Assembly (NCBI GenBank): GCA_011800805.1
Contig: MPNW01000126.1
Coordinates: 92,335 to 122,423 of the forward strand
Source of the DNA: Hirudo medicinalis
Lineage: Eukaryota; Annelida; Clitellata; Hirudinida; Hirudinidae
Reading direction: 5' to 3'
Length of the DNA stretch: 30,089 nucleotides
This document shows positions 19,201-29,171 of this stretch, one piece after another. Position 1 is the first letter of the stretch; every line of letters starts with the position of its first letter. A program made the translations under genes and the position numbers. The notes under the pieces were generated by a model. It saw only the letters and a program-made list of their open reading frames with translations, did not search any database and was not told where the DNA came from.

Positions 19201-19942
19201 AGTTTAATGGGTTGCATTTGGGAAAAGACACAAACGAATCCGGATTTCAATGTAGAGTGGTCAATTAACCCAGGTTAACGCGTCGAGGCCTTAGATTGGC
19301 CGATGCCAAAATGGATCACCTGGAAGACGATTTCAGATGAAACTACCAACGAAAAGAAGTAATGATGACTAAACTAATTCTACAGTGATAATAATAACGA
19401 CAATGGGTCCGAGTATTATTAGAGTGGCGTACGAATGACATTTAACTGCCGAATTTATATCAATTAATAATTACCTCCCCAATGCCCGATGAGCTGAGAA
19501 TACTTACAGCTTTCTGTTAATCACGGATAATCGATCATCCAAGAGGACGGAGCCCCTGATATGCAGCTAAACTCTAGATTGATTTAATTGAAATGGTTTA
19601 GGATTAGGGTTAGGGCTGGGGACATTCCAAAAAAAAGAGATAATTGAAGATAACAGAGATGTTATGCTTACGATGCGTCTTATTCAAATATTGTCCAAGG
19701 AGCGACGGCTCCACCTTTTTGAGGTCATGAATAATTAATAGATTTCCAGGTCACTGTACGCAGCTCAGTCAATACGGTGACCCATGTATCCTTTGACATT
19801 CTTAGTTTGATGACTTCCTCAAAAGACCAGCAAATTCATTGACTTTAAGCTTGATTTAGACACAGAAATATCCATACTAATTATTTGATTAACATATTGC
19901 CATTCGTAAAGGATGAAAAGTAAATAGCCAATGAAATACAAT
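16258..19942. other. Intergenic region upstream of the Nav gene
   Basis: About 3.7 kb without a recognisable gene. It must contain the Nav promoter and 5' untranslated sequence. The part 17400-18860 is richer in CG than its surroundings and has a few open frames of about 60-144 codons on both strands, none with recognisable motifs. A short telomere-like tract sits at 19601-19620. Confidence 0.5.
19601..19620. repeat. Short telomere-like TTAGGG tract
   Basis: aggattagggttagggctgg, two exact ttaggg units with variants, in the intergenic region. Confidence 0.45.
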
Positions 19943-19948
19943 TTTATT
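19943..19948 (-). terminator. Candidate poly(A) signal of the kinase gene
   Basis: AATAAA on the minus strand, about 430 bases after the kinase stop codon; the first perfect hexamer I found downstream. Confidence 0.3.
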
Positions 19949-20380
19949 TAATCTCCCGCGCACATCCCTGTCTCGGGGAGAGAGATAACGATGAAGGAAA
20001 GGGAAGAGAAAGAATAGAAAGGCAATGAGACAGAGTAAAAAATATTTTTTTTGTGTGTTTGGAAAAAGTATAATAAACATTTCAATTCACAAATGATAAA
20101 ATGGCGCGCACATTCCCAAAAATAAAAGCACCGCCTACACTTTTATCATAGAACGGCTATTTCGAACCAGCAGGATTATGAGATGTGTTGGACTACAAAG
20201 GCCTTTTTGATAAGGACTTTGAGGGTACCTGTAAAACATCGTGCTACAAGCACGGCTCTGGGTATTACATATTATCGCTTCTTGGACTGATATACTCTCT
20301 GGGATAAGTAATAGATGGATAAGTTCCTTGGACTAAGTTAAAATTACGCAATATGGAGAAAGACGGCTTAAGAATACGTA

Positions 20381-20941
20381 TCACATGGCATTCGTTCTAT
20401 GGGTGGCCGCCCTATCGCCGAGCTGGCTGCTAGGAGCAGGCTTTGACGACCCTGGGGCGCGATAACGAGACCTTGCCCTCTGACTAGTATTCGGTTTCTT
20501 GCCCTCTGAACTAGACTTGGCATCGGTCAATAAGTTGGTTTCGCTCTTTGACCTCGAGGGTTTGAGACCATCGAGCATCGTACGAACTCCCTCACAGCAC
20601 CTTTCCTCACACATGTCTTTCTCGTCGGCCAGAACGGCAGCAGCTGCCGCCAGGAGCGGCGATAGCGTCCGACACGGTCGTGAATCTGAGCCCATCCGAT
20701 TGGTACTCGATGCCGGAGCTTTGATGCCCTTATGATGGGAGCAGGGATCACCATTGGGCGAGGTACAGAGGGCGTACGAGAACCAGGCACTCCTCTGCAG
20801 GAAGTGAATGTCTGGTCTGTTCTCGAAGTCCCAGGTAAACGTCTTGACTAGAAGTTGTTGGCAGTGAGGTGAGAGTTTGTTCTTGTACTTGATCCATCTC
20901 AGATCCATGGCTTCCTGTTCCTTCAACATGCTTTTCGTACC
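20381..20941 (-). CDS. TSSK: Kinase exon 4: end of C-lobe and Ser/Arg-rich tail
   Basis: 186 codons plus TGA at 20381-20383; acceptor ctcaatatcag. It closes the C-lobe with LSPHCQQLLVKTFTWDFENR (conserved Arg of subdomain XI) and FLQRSAWF. The tail has an Ala run, LKPSRSKSETNLL and basic Ser-rich segments, and looks disordered, with several possible phosphosites. Confidence 0.9.
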   Translation of the reverse strand, partial: GTKSMLKEQEAMDLRWIKYKNKLSPHCQQLLVKTFTWDFENRPDIHFLQRSAWFSYALCTSPNGDPCSHHKGIKAPASSTNRMGSDSRPCRTLSPLLAAAAAVLADEKDMCEERCCEGVRTMLDGLKPSRSKSETNLLTDAKSSSEGKKPNTSQRARSRYRAPGSSKPAPSSQLGDRAATHRTNAM

Positions 20942-22662
20942 CTGATATTGAGAGGATAAAAAGGAGCATTAGACACTATCTCTTTGAACACATTCTTCTT
21001 AACATTACGTTATTGCTTAGTAAATGACTAAGCATACCTAAATTCTAGAGACAGGAATTGAACCTCGAACCTATTGCTAAGGATCGCAATCCAAAACTTC
21101 TCTTCATATTAAAATATATCGGCAGACAAAAAAAATTAAGTCGATGTTTGGGAGGGAATTTAGGAATTTATAATGAAAATTCTGTCATGTCATTCAAATC
21201 CTAGGTTGAGACAAGTTACGAATAAATAGAAGTCACTTTCGAAACTATTTAAATTATTATTATTTATTTTGTTTTATTATTAAGTTATTCAAATATTAAA
21301 ACAAAAATTCCTACTATAAGTCTATAACATCCACCTTTGTTTCATCAAACGGCATATTCCCAAAGACGAATATGTACAATATGACACCGATGGCCCAGAC
21401 GTCGGTCTTCTTAGGGTCGTACGGTCGACCCATGAGGATCTCTGGGGCGGCGTAGGACCTCGAACCACAGTAAGTCTTGCTGAGTTCATTGTTATCGGCC
21501 TGACGCTTTATGAAACCGAAATCACAGATCTTGATTTGTTCGTCTTCGGTGATGAGAATATTCTCCAGCTTCAGGTCTCTGTGGGTGATGTTGGAGTTGT
21601 GGAGGTATTGAACTGCGTCGACAATCTGCTTGCTCCAGCGCTGGGCGACGCACTCGCCCACGGCACCGTTCTTCTGGATGTACTGGAGGGCATCACCCCC
21701 TGAGACGTACTCGAGAACCATGAAGACCCTCCTCACATCCTGTTGGTGGTGGTGGAAAGATGGAATGAATGACCGTGGCCTTAGCGCACGTCCGCTAGAT
21801 GAATATTTATGAGATGCTCCATGAAGACCTACACGAAATGAATGCCGCTGGACGGAAAAAAACGTGCGTCAGGCAATTTTTAGTTGCCATGGACGACTTA
21901 ACTTAAACTTTGTAAAGCCTTCCATTTGCTCAATAGTTATAATAATATTCTGATTTCAATTACAACTTGATTTATTTACATTATTTTTTATTTTATTTTA
22001 TTATTTCCTACTAATTACGACGAAAAGTAATTTTTCCTTTCCAACGATTTCCAGCTCGACAACGAAACCTTTCCGTCGAATTATCATCCAACTCTATAGA
22101 TCCTCATAAATATTCATATCGACTCCTGGGGGGATGTTGAAACAACATTTTCTATCGATTCAACAGAGATGGACTTTATTTTTGCAAGTCTAAGGACCTT
22201 GCTTACTGCTTTGTGATTTGCATTGAATTATTTTTCTATCATAACCTAAAAAACATATCTCGTAAGAGTGAAACTGCCGTTATTAATATTCAAGATGGCA
22301 AGCATTGAATGATTGACGGTTTATTTACTTGGTAAGTAACCCTAACCCTAACCCTAGCCCTCACGCCCCTATGAATATTAATAAAGGCAGCTACAGGAAG
22401 TTTTACCTTAAGGTAGCTGGTAATAAAGTTTACATAACTCTCGATACTCAATCTCAGTACGAAAATCTCGATTTTGAATTTGAAAAGAATGATATTCGGA
22501 CATTTATCCGAGTGAAAATGAATGTATATATGACGGGAGATTGAAAGTCGAGTCACGCAAGAGATAAATAAACAAATGAGTCAGCAAATAACTGCTTCAG
22601 AANCGCATCGTCGTCACATCACCATCACCATCACCATCATCATCATCATCATCATCATCACA

Positions 22663-22702
<40 letters not shown>

Positions 22703-24457
22703 TACTATTATTATTACTACTACTAACAACAACCCTAGCTTAACCTGGCGACTAAGTCAATTGTTAAACATAAAAATGAAGCTTTTAAGATGACTTCTCA
22801 TGTCTGTCTGACAATTAATTTTCCATATTTTCATATTTGTGTACTCTTCGCATTACTGTTTATTTGCCTTACTCCGTTCCTTGCATTGTATTATCACCCC
22901 CTGCATTACTAAATTCTTTGTTAAGACATTCTTTGCTCTATCATAATTCCTTGTCTGTCATTACTTGACGTGCACCACTGACATATTAATAACTTTTTTT
23001 TGTAATATTAATATCTTTTAATATTAATATTAATATTTAATATATTGTGTTTATATTACAATTGTCGATAAATTATGTATTTCACCAAACATTCGGAGGA
23101 GGTAATGATATTAGTCATAAAGGTGACTAACGACGAAGATGATGACAATGATGATGATGATGATGATGACTTAAGGAAGGATGTCATATGCTTCATGTAT
23201 ACCATTATGCTTCTTAAATGACAATATTTTTTGTCAAAAGTGGACCGCACCCGAAAATAATGACATTATAAATGTGAATACATTATGTTATGATGAATGA
23301 ATATATTATGATGGATGAATATATTATGATGGATGAATATTATAACGATATATAGATTAAATCTAACGCAGAAATGATCCAGGAGAGCAACCAGATTGGG
23401 GTGCTTCAGTTGTGGCCAAATCTCCAACTCCCTGGGCATGAACTTCTCCTGGTAGTCCTTGGGTGTCTTGAGCCTGTCTATGATCTTTACGGCAGCCACT
23501 GTCACGGGGTATTCGTTGCAGTTAAGAACTTTTTTGACCTTAATTTGTGATTGGCAAACTGGCATTAATATTAGTAATAGGAAGATGGATTAAAAAAAGA
23601 TAACTGGCTGAGATTGAGAATTATTATTTGCAGATGATTCAGATTTTTTCATTCAACTGATGATCAAATTGATTTGCAATACTCAAATTTGTATTTGGAT
23701 TAAAGTAAATAAATGGACTTTTTTTTTAAGGACCACTTGTACTGAAATGAAGTATGATTTTTCATTGAACCAACTAAATTGATTTATCTTGCAACTATGC
23801 GAGTGCATATTTCCAATTTATTGTCAACTTGTTCACAATCAACTTCTTATTAAAAATTTATTTCTCAGCTGGTTTTAAAATAACTTTTGTTTTCCTTCAC
23901 TTTAGCATAATTAATTGCTTAATAAATATCATCATCAGCTGAAAAACAATTTAAACCATTCACTTTTGACTACTGCTTATTAAAACAGCGCCCACTTTTG
24001 AATAAGATCCCGATCCGAGTGTATTTCTAGCTAAGAAGCCTTTCCTAGCCAACATAGCTCTATAAGTGAGCTGGAAGGCCGGCTTGGCATCGGCCGATCC
24101 GGTATTTTTGGACACGTCCGGGATAAAATTGTGACCATTTTTACTGGTCGTTGGGAGATTGGCGGCCTCTATGAGGTAACAGGTTTTTCTCAACTCGTCG
24201 TAAAGGGTTTGATGTTCCGGCCCCCGGGCTATAATCGGATGGCAGGAGACTAAGTTAGTCCACGTGTCGGCTGGAAGTTGGGTGTGTTCGGAAACCGGTA
24301 TGGATGGAGTAGAGGATACCTCGTTTAGCGGACTCAGGACCGTCGGATTCATGGAGTTCTGCAGAGATAAATTATTCGAGCGGGAGACGACATCGTTGCC
24401 GTCATAAGAAGCCTTTCGCTTCTTGTACATGTTGAGCCAATTCTTTTTCATGCTCAT
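20381..24457 (-). CDS. TSSK: TSSK-like serine/threonine protein kinase (gene level, 4 exons, complete)
   Basis: Predicted cytosolic protein kinase of the testis-specific serine/threonine kinase family (CAMK group), whose members act in late sperm development in other animals. Joined exons give about 532 residues: an N-terminal extension of about 130, the kinase domain, and a Ser/Arg-rich C-terminal extension of about 110. TSSK1/2 are about 360 residues. Motifs: glycine loop LGSGSYSKV, VAAVKIID lysine, PRELEI glutamate, HRDLKLEN catalytic loop, DFG, and activation loop SKTYCGSRSYAAPE. These residues suggest an active kinase. All splice phases are 0. The family call is strong; which TSSK member it is, I cannot say. 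Confidence 0.92.
21335..21739 (-). CDS. TSSK: Kinase exon 3: catalytic core
   Basis: 135 codons, acceptor caccaacag, donor gtggat. It holds VFMVLEYVSGGD (hinge), NITHRDLKLENILITED (catalytic loop), IKICDFGFIKR (DFG), LSKTYCGSRSYAAPEIL (activation loop) and DVWAIGVILYIFVFGNMPFD. Confidence 0.95.
22337..22360. repeat. Short telomere-like TAACCC tract
   Basis: Three consecutive taaccc units plus a variant, inside the kinase intron between exons 2 and 3. Confidence 0.6.
23272..23345. repeat. 21-bp tandem repeat next to kinase exon 2
   Basis: About three copies of tatgatggatgaatatat, just downstream of the exon 2 donor on the transcribed strand. Confidence 0.65.
23368..23538 (-). CDS. TSSK: Kinase exon 2: ATP-binding lysine and C-helix
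   Basis: 57 codons. It contains VTVAAVKIIDRLKTPKDYQE (lysine of VAVK) and KFMPRELEIWPQLKHPNLV (C-helix Glu), close to [27 protein letters not shown] of TSSKs. Acceptor aaattaag (poor pyrimidine tract), donor gttaga. Confidence 0.92.
23996..24457 (-). CDS. TSSK: Kinase exon 1: N-terminal extension and glycine loop
   Basis: 154 codons from ATG 24457 (MSMKKNWLNMYKKRK) to donor gtgggc after SYSK. The first 130 or so residues are unlike typical TSSKs, which start within about 10 residues of the kinase domain. The end, MLARKGFLARNTLGSGSYSK, matches the TSSK start (LKRRGYLLGINLGEGSYAK). A second Met two codons in could also start. Confidence 0.88.
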
Positions 24458-24966
24458 CGTAAAGAATGATCATCTAATTGTTTCGATTTTGTTTAAAATA
24501 GCCTAGCGATTTCAGCCTTTCGGTTTAGAGTTCGGTTTAGTAGATCTTTGCAATTGTCTCAGTAAAATACTTCTGCTTCCAAGATGAGCGCCATTTGTAG
24601 AAAGTTTCTGAGAGTTAAAATGGCTGTCATATCGCATCGGTTTATCGCGGAACCTAGGCCCGAATCGAAAGCTTGTTTCTTTAATTTACGACCTAGTATA
24701 CGACGTTTTTGAACGCATTTTAGGTAATGATGACGTCCGAAAGATTAGGTTAAAAGTGACTTGAATTAAATCCATCCAGGTAATTGACCGGAATTTGAAA
24801 TACAATTTTGTGCCAAAACGATTTGTTCAAAAGTAGTATTCAATTGTTGTATTCCCGACTAACAAACATAATTTATGTCGAACACATGTCAGATGCAAAA
24901 GTTGAACCAATCGCCGAGTATTGAATTCAGTTCAAAATATTGCCGCGAACAATTTTCAAAATCAAC
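24458..24966. other. Intergenic: kinase promoter side
   Basis: About 500 bp between the kinase ATG and the candidate poly(A) signal of the next gene. No TATA box or other site I can support. Confidence 0.4.
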
Positions 24967-24972
24967 TTTATT
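24967..24972 (-). terminator. Candidate poly(A) signal of the type II membrane protein gene
   Basis: AATAAA on the minus strand about 290 bases after the TGA at 25258. Confidence 0.4.
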
Positions 24973-25257
24973 TTACAAATTTCTTTGCGAAAAAAAAAAC
25001 ATAACATTTTAAAAGTTAATCGCATATAAAAAATCCACAAACGACTCAATTTAAAAATAAAATATTCACGAATATCAATGGTAAGAAATCACAAACAAGA
25101 ATTCATCAACCGAATATTATTTCTGCGCCCGGATAATCTCCAAAACAAGGCATAAAAAGACCAAATGTCAAAACGTCAAAATGTCAAAATTAGCAATACT
25201 ACTAAAGACTAACTGATCAATATCGGTGACTGACTGGCAAACGAATTGAAGGCGCAT

Positions 25258-25431
25258 TCAGTTAATTAGATTCTTAGATGCTTTGGGACAGTACCAGTAA
25301 TGAATTTTGCAATACCTGGAATGTCCGTTGGATTCTCCCGAACAGTTGCACTGGTAGCGCGATCCGTCGAACTTCAGCATGGCCGTAGTGCCTCCGTCCA
25401 CCACACAATAAACTCCAGTGATTATCCAGTG
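25258..25431 (-). CDS. Type II membrane protein, exon 6: cysteine module
   Basis: 57 codons plus TGA; acceptor ttcacaag. It encodes HWIITGVYCVVDGG, MLKFDGSRYQCNCSGE and SRYCKIHYWYCPKASKN. The start is fixed by ungapped alignment to the paralogue's last exon, which begins at the same residue. There are five cysteines here; with the one in exon 5 they could form three disulfides. Confidence 0.85.
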   Translation of the reverse strand, partial: HWIITGVYCVVDGGTTAMLKFDGSRYQCNCSGESNGHSRYCKIHYWYCPKASKNLIN

Positions 25432-28227
25432 CTTGTGAATGGAAATGGAAATCGTCAACAATGCACGTTGTAATGTGATGGGTCATCGAAATATTTTAAG
25501 ATGTCGAATGCCTAATTGTTTTGATGACGACGATGATGATGATGATGAGGAGGAGGACGATGACGACGACGACGACAACGATGCTGCTGCTGATGATGAT
25601 GATGATGACGACGATGACTATGATAAGGATAACGAGTTTTATCATGTTATTAATATTGATAACAAGCATATTAGAAGATTTCCTTAATGCACGTTCATTG
25701 CGCCTGTCTTATGCAACCTGTCACCTCACAAACTCATTTTAACAACTCCAATAGAGACCATTTTGATTATGTTAATGAGGGACCATGTTAGAGACCATGA
25801 TGCAGGGGCATTCAGAGCTTTGAGGAGGCCTAGGCCTCTTATAAAATTTAGGGGCCCTCTATCCATTTTGGTGTGCAACAAGTAACCAGCAGCCAAGTTA
25901 AGTCAATTTTGGTAATGGACAGGCAATGAAAAAGGTCTTGATTCAATTTTTGAGGTCCCCCCTTGAAGCAGAGGCCCGGGCCCGCCTGCCCCCCTTCTGA
26001 TAAGCCTTACCACGATGATTATGTTAATTGTATCGATTATTTTATTAAGGAATATTACAATAGCTCTTCAATGCAGACCTTGATGTCATCAGGAGGTTCT
26101 GGGATGAGATCGGACAGAGTGTAAGGCTGCTTGTTGGACCTCCCTTTCTCCTTTGTTTTGTACTGGCATTGGTTGAAGTCCACCACGGACTGCCAGTCAT
26201 TATAATAAATTATTAATTATGCAATCAATTTTAATGAGATTTATGAAATGCTACCACTCAGTTCCACTGTAATTACTGTTATTAAATTTGCGCATTTATT
26301 ATTATTATTATTATTATTGTTGTTGTCGTTGCTGTTGCTGTTGTTGTTGCTGCTGCTGTCGTCGTCGTTGTTGTTGCTGGCTGCTGTTGTTGTTGTTGTT
26401 GTTGTTGCTATTTTAAATTATTATCATTAGTGGGTTTCTAAGTGATTGAACATAACAACCTCAACAGGTTAAAAGAGGAACCTGGTTTTTAATTTTCGAC
26501 AAGTTGATCTTCAAAGAGTTTATGTCGCCCTCGTTGTGCAAGATGGATTTTCTTATCAGTTGCATGTCTTCGGGTACGTTTTTCAATTTGCTTTTAAACT
26601 CTTCCACCTATAACAAAAATGAAAAGGGAATTCGTCAATTCACCGATCAACCTGCTCCAACACGGTGTAACTGTTAACTGCTCGCCTCTCACGATGGCAC
26701 CGCGGATTCGAATCCTGGTGCGGGAGCACAGGCCCAACCATCCAGTTATGCCACGGACGTTAATGAACAACAACATCATCAATCAACTCAACTCTAACGA
26801 TCATGAGTTGCATTGAAATAAAACTTTGTTTTTTAAAGCGACAGAGACAGGTAAGACAAAACTAGACCGGGTGTGTGGCATGTCTCAATACCTGTTCTGA
26901 GAGGTTTCGAAGTTGTTCCAGCAATTTCGTATCTTCTGAGATCACAATCACAGGCTTCGACGTGTTTTGCCTTGCTGTAACAAATGTGATAGAAACACAG
27001 TCATGTTTTGTGACGAATTACGATAAAGAACACATTTCTACTTGGATTTGTATTACAACATTACAACGATTACATTGAACATGTACATTGGTAGTTTTGA
27101 ATTATTTAAAAAAAAAATTACATTTAATAAGATCATTTTTATTTTCTGTTCGTATTTGTAGGTATATACTTTTCTGCGCTAACAATTCACTTGTCTACAT
27201 GATGAGGGCGTTGGAATGGTGAATTAAATTAATTATGGAATAAATTCAATTATTCACGTAATAATAAATAATAACTCCTCCATGAATAAGTCATATTTCT
27301 ACCTATTGAGGTCATCAATTTTGTGATATTATAAAACACATTTCTAAGAGATGGCTCACTTTCTTTCAAGATCCAAACATAAGAAGCTATGGCCAGGGAT
27401 ATGAGGGAGACGAATGTGCAGGCCAATAATGCCAAAACCAAGCACTTGCCGTGAACATGTCCATAATGTCTCTTTGAAGGTTTGACGTCGTCGTAGACTT
27501 GGATGTACAAAGGATTTGACTTTTTTCTGTGTTGTTGATTTCCATTTGTACAAGTTGTTTGTAGTGCAAATAAACATTTTGGTCAGTTAAAAATCAATCA
27601 ATCAATCAATCAGCAACATTAACAGCCTTCAAAACTGTTTCTAGTCCGCTGACCTGAATGTGTTGCTTTTTCCCGTTGGAAAGAAACTCGACGATGATCC
27701 AGGATGCTTTTCAGATGAAAGATGATCCTGTCAATTTGAAGTGTCGAAATTAACAAACTCTTCGATCTTTTGACCTTTTGGTTCTATTAAACAATAATAA
27801 TGACAGGATAATGAATTCTCAGATGCGGATGGGCAAAAAAATTGATGAAATTACCGCTAAACGAAGTCATTACACAATTAGTCACAACTAGGAGAGCTAG
27901 CGACAACCACTAATTAAGCACTTCGTTGCTGAGTTGTCAGCTAGAAGATTACAGAATTAATAAAAAAAAACTGACTTCTTACGACAGTGATTTACAGCAA
28001 TTTACAAGATTAGTTTGAAGAATTTTTACAAAAATTACCTCGATGATATATTCGTAATTGCCTTTCGGGCATTCGTAGTGGTTTGGCGTCTGATCTCTGT
28101 CAGTTTCAGTGGATACTCTCCGTTCCATCTTGTACGGACTTGATCCGTGAGAAGTTCTGTTTCTTTGGGCTTCGACCGGCGTACCGTCCAAAGCGAAAGG
28201 AGAGTCAGAGTTATTCCAATGCTCCAT
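25258..28227 (-). CDS. Unrecognised type II membrane protein with C-terminal cysteine module (gene level, 6 exons)
   Basis: I do not recognise this family. Six exons with consistent phases give about 299 residues. Residues 1-88 look cytoplasmic, Ser/Arg-rich, with tyrosine motifs near the membrane (YEYIIE, LYIQV, VYDDV). Residues 89-114 form one hydrophobic span. Basic residues just before it (KPSKRHYGHVHGK) predict a type II orientation. The outside part has three potential N-glycosylation sites (NIT, NTS, NLS) and a charged helical stalk that may be coiled coil. It ends in a cysteine-rich module with QCQYKT, FDGSRYQCNCSG and CKIHYWYCP. The next gene upstream is a diverged tandem paralogue. 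A cell-surface receptor or shed ligand is possible; function is unknown. Confidence 0.8.
25522..25635. repeat. GAT/GAC microsatellite
   Basis: gatgatgacgac repeats in the last intron of the membrane-protein gene, giving a spurious poly-Asp open frame on the plus strand. Confidence 0.8.
25808..26004. mobile_element. Possible old non-autonomous DNA transposon remnant
   Basis: A block in the last intron of the membrane-protein gene with GC-rich ends in an AT-rich setting: gaggcctaggcctc near the left and gaggcccgggcccgcctg near the right. No coding potential and no clear target-site duplication seen. Confidence 0.25.
26041..26046 (-). terminator. Candidate internal poly(A) signal after read-through stop of exon 5
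   Basis: AATAAA on the minus strand begins nine bases after the TAA that ends the read-through version of exon 5. It would support a short isoform lacking the cysteine module, though the 3' UTR would be very short. Confidence 0.35.
26079..26189 (-). CDS. Type II membrane protein, exon 5: QCQYKT exon
   Basis: 37 codons, acceptor atgactggcag. It encodes SVVDFNQCQYKTKEKGRS and SDLIPEPPDDIK. The donor gtctgc is weak, but the paralogue has the same gtctg donor at the same place. Reading through instead adds VCIEELL and a stop at 26055-26057, with AATAAA nine bases on, so an alternative short ending is possible. Confidence 0.78.
26299..26410. repeat. TTA/TTG/CTG compound microsatellite
   Basis: ttattatta followed by ttgttgctgctg repeats, in the intron between exons 5 and 4 of the membrane-protein gene. 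Confidence 0.8.
26482..26607 (-). CDS. Type II membrane protein, exon 4: charged helical stalk
   Basis: 126 bp, phase 0 at both ends, acceptor ttgttatag, donor gttcct. It encodes VEEFKSKLKNVPEDMQLIRK then SILHNEGDINSLKINLSKIK, with hydrophobic residues spaced as in a short coiled coil. NLS is a further potential glycosylation site. Confidence 0.75.
26660..26735 (+). mobile_element. tRNA-like SINE head in the membrane-protein intron
   Basis: ggtgtaactgttaactgctc, then ctctcacgatggc and ggattcgaatcc look like the D-arm, anticodon arm and T-arm of a tRNA, without proper acceptor stem pairing. It is best read as a tRNA-derived SINE or tRNA pseudogene, in the intron between exons 3 and 4. Confidence 0.45.
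26892..26974 (-). CDS. Type II membrane protein, exon 3: stalk
   Basis: 83 bp, acceptor tttgttacag, donor gtattg. It encodes RQNTSKPVIVISEDTKLLEQ then LRNLSEQ; NTS and NLS are potential glycosylation sites. The end looks helical. Confidence 0.75.
27303..27519 (-). CDS. Type II membrane protein, exon 2: membrane span
   Basis: 217 bp, donor gtagaa; the acceptor cagaaaaaag is purine-rich and weak. It encodes SNPLYIQVYDDVKPSKRHYG, then the hydrophobic CLVLALLACTFVSLISLAIA with SYVWIL, and VFYNITKLMTSI outside. Phase 0 in, phase 1 out. Confidence 0.8.
27520..28038. other. Intron 1 of the membrane-protein gene
   Basis: AT-rich with a short aatc repeat near 27594-27612. Nothing else recognised. 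Confidence 0.4.
28039..28227 (-). CDS. Type II membrane protein, exon 1: cytoplasmic tail
   Basis: 63 codons from ATG 28227 (MEHWNNSDSPFALDGTPVEA) to donor gtaatt. It is hydrophilic, with SSPYKMERRVSTETDRDQ, and ends NYEYIIE. I chose this ATG because the open frame further upstream has no ATG. Confidence 0.75.
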
Positions 28228-28649
28228 GCTTAAACGCACTTAAATGCCTCAGCAAACTTTGATCGGCCAATTCGATTAAGAGGAACCACAGGATTTTTAC
28301 AAGATGCGCAAAATATAAATTTACTTCATTCTGAAAATCTATTTTTTCAACAGTTTCGAAGACTGGCGAAAAGTTGCGCTCAGGACGTTGTTTAACTCCG
28401 AGTCGTCGATAGACCTGGGACACATTAACTGTGGATAATTGCTCGAAATGGCAAGCTTAAACGAACAAGAGACACTTACAGAGTCACACTTACGGGTTAC
28501 GTAATTGTCTCGATGTTTATCTTTTTTTTTTTTAGAGATTTTATCATTTGACTTCCAAACTACAAAAGTTTGGATTTCTTAATCTTTCGAACGAATATTG
28601 CGTCTACGACAAATCACGATTCTTCACGACAAATGTTCGTTGTTGTTGG
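28228..28649. promoter_or_regulatory. Short intergenic promoter region between the tandem paralogues
   Basis: About 420 bp separate the candidate poly(A) signal of the upstream paralogue from the ATG at 28227, so the promoter and 5' UTR of this gene most likely lie here. I see no clear TATA box. Confidence 0.35.
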
Positions 28650-28655
28650 TTTATT
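28650..28655 (-). terminator. Candidate poly(A) signal of the tandem paralogue
   Basis: AATAAA on the minus strand about 370 bases after the TAG at 29022, leaving roughly 420 bp to the next gene's ATG. Confidence 0.4.
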
Positions 28656-29021
28656 TTTTCAGTACATATAATAGTACATAATACATAGTACATAGTATAT
28701 AATAAATTCAGAATAATTCAAAATAATAGCCGTTATTGTTAGCACTCATTTGTTTACTAAGATTGTTAATGACGACAGTCCATCGACAGCCATAAAGTTC
28801 TTCTTCTCATTTTCACATGATGAGTAAACAAGTCTCTAAAATGGCTTTGTCTCTAAAAATGTTTGGGCCTAAAAGTCAAATTAGCATTTTTAAGGAAGGC
28901 GCATGTATCTTTAAGACATCCAATTGCTTTAACAACATCAGGTAACCGTTAATTAGACCACATGAGGTAAGCTGCTTACCGGAAAAATACCAACGCTGGT
29001 TAAAATCCTTGTTTATGACAT

Positions 29022-29171
29022 CTAGGGACAAAGCCAATAATGGATTTTACATATTCTGGATTTTTCTTCTGCTTTTCCAGTACAGTTGCATACGTATTGT
29101 CTCCCATCGAATGTCAGAGTGGCTTCCATTCCTCCTTCTGCCTCACAGTGTACGTCAGTACTTATTCGGTT
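29022..29171 (-). CDS. Paralogue, last exon: cysteine module
   Basis: 49 codons plus TAG; acceptor taacttgaag. It encodes NRISTDVHCEAEGG, ATLTFDGRQYVCNCTGK and SRICKIHYWLCP, ending directly after the final Cys-Pro, without the short tail of its neighbour. Confidence 0.85.
   Translation of the reverse strand, partial: NRISTDVHCEAEGGMEATLTFDGRQYVCNCTGKAEEKSRICKIHYWLCP

Larger units (their letters stand above)
21740..23367. other. Kinase intron between exons 3 and 2
   Basis: Contains the telomere-like tract, an N at 22603, a cat/att compound microsatellite at 22617-22720, a gat repeat near 23140-23170 and a 21-bp tandem repeat at 23272-23345. No gene seen. Confidence 0.5.

Noticed and set aside
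25439..25687. Acidic protein with poly-Asp run
   Set aside because: Translation of a GAT/GAC microsatellite inside an intron.
26660..26735. Functional tRNA gene
   Set aside because: Arms resemble a tRNA but the acceptor stem does not pair; a SINE head or pseudogene fits better.
28211..28423. Minus-strand 70-codon frame just upstream of the membrane-protein ATG
   Set aside because: Different frame from exon 1, no motif, most likely promoter or 5' UTR sequence.
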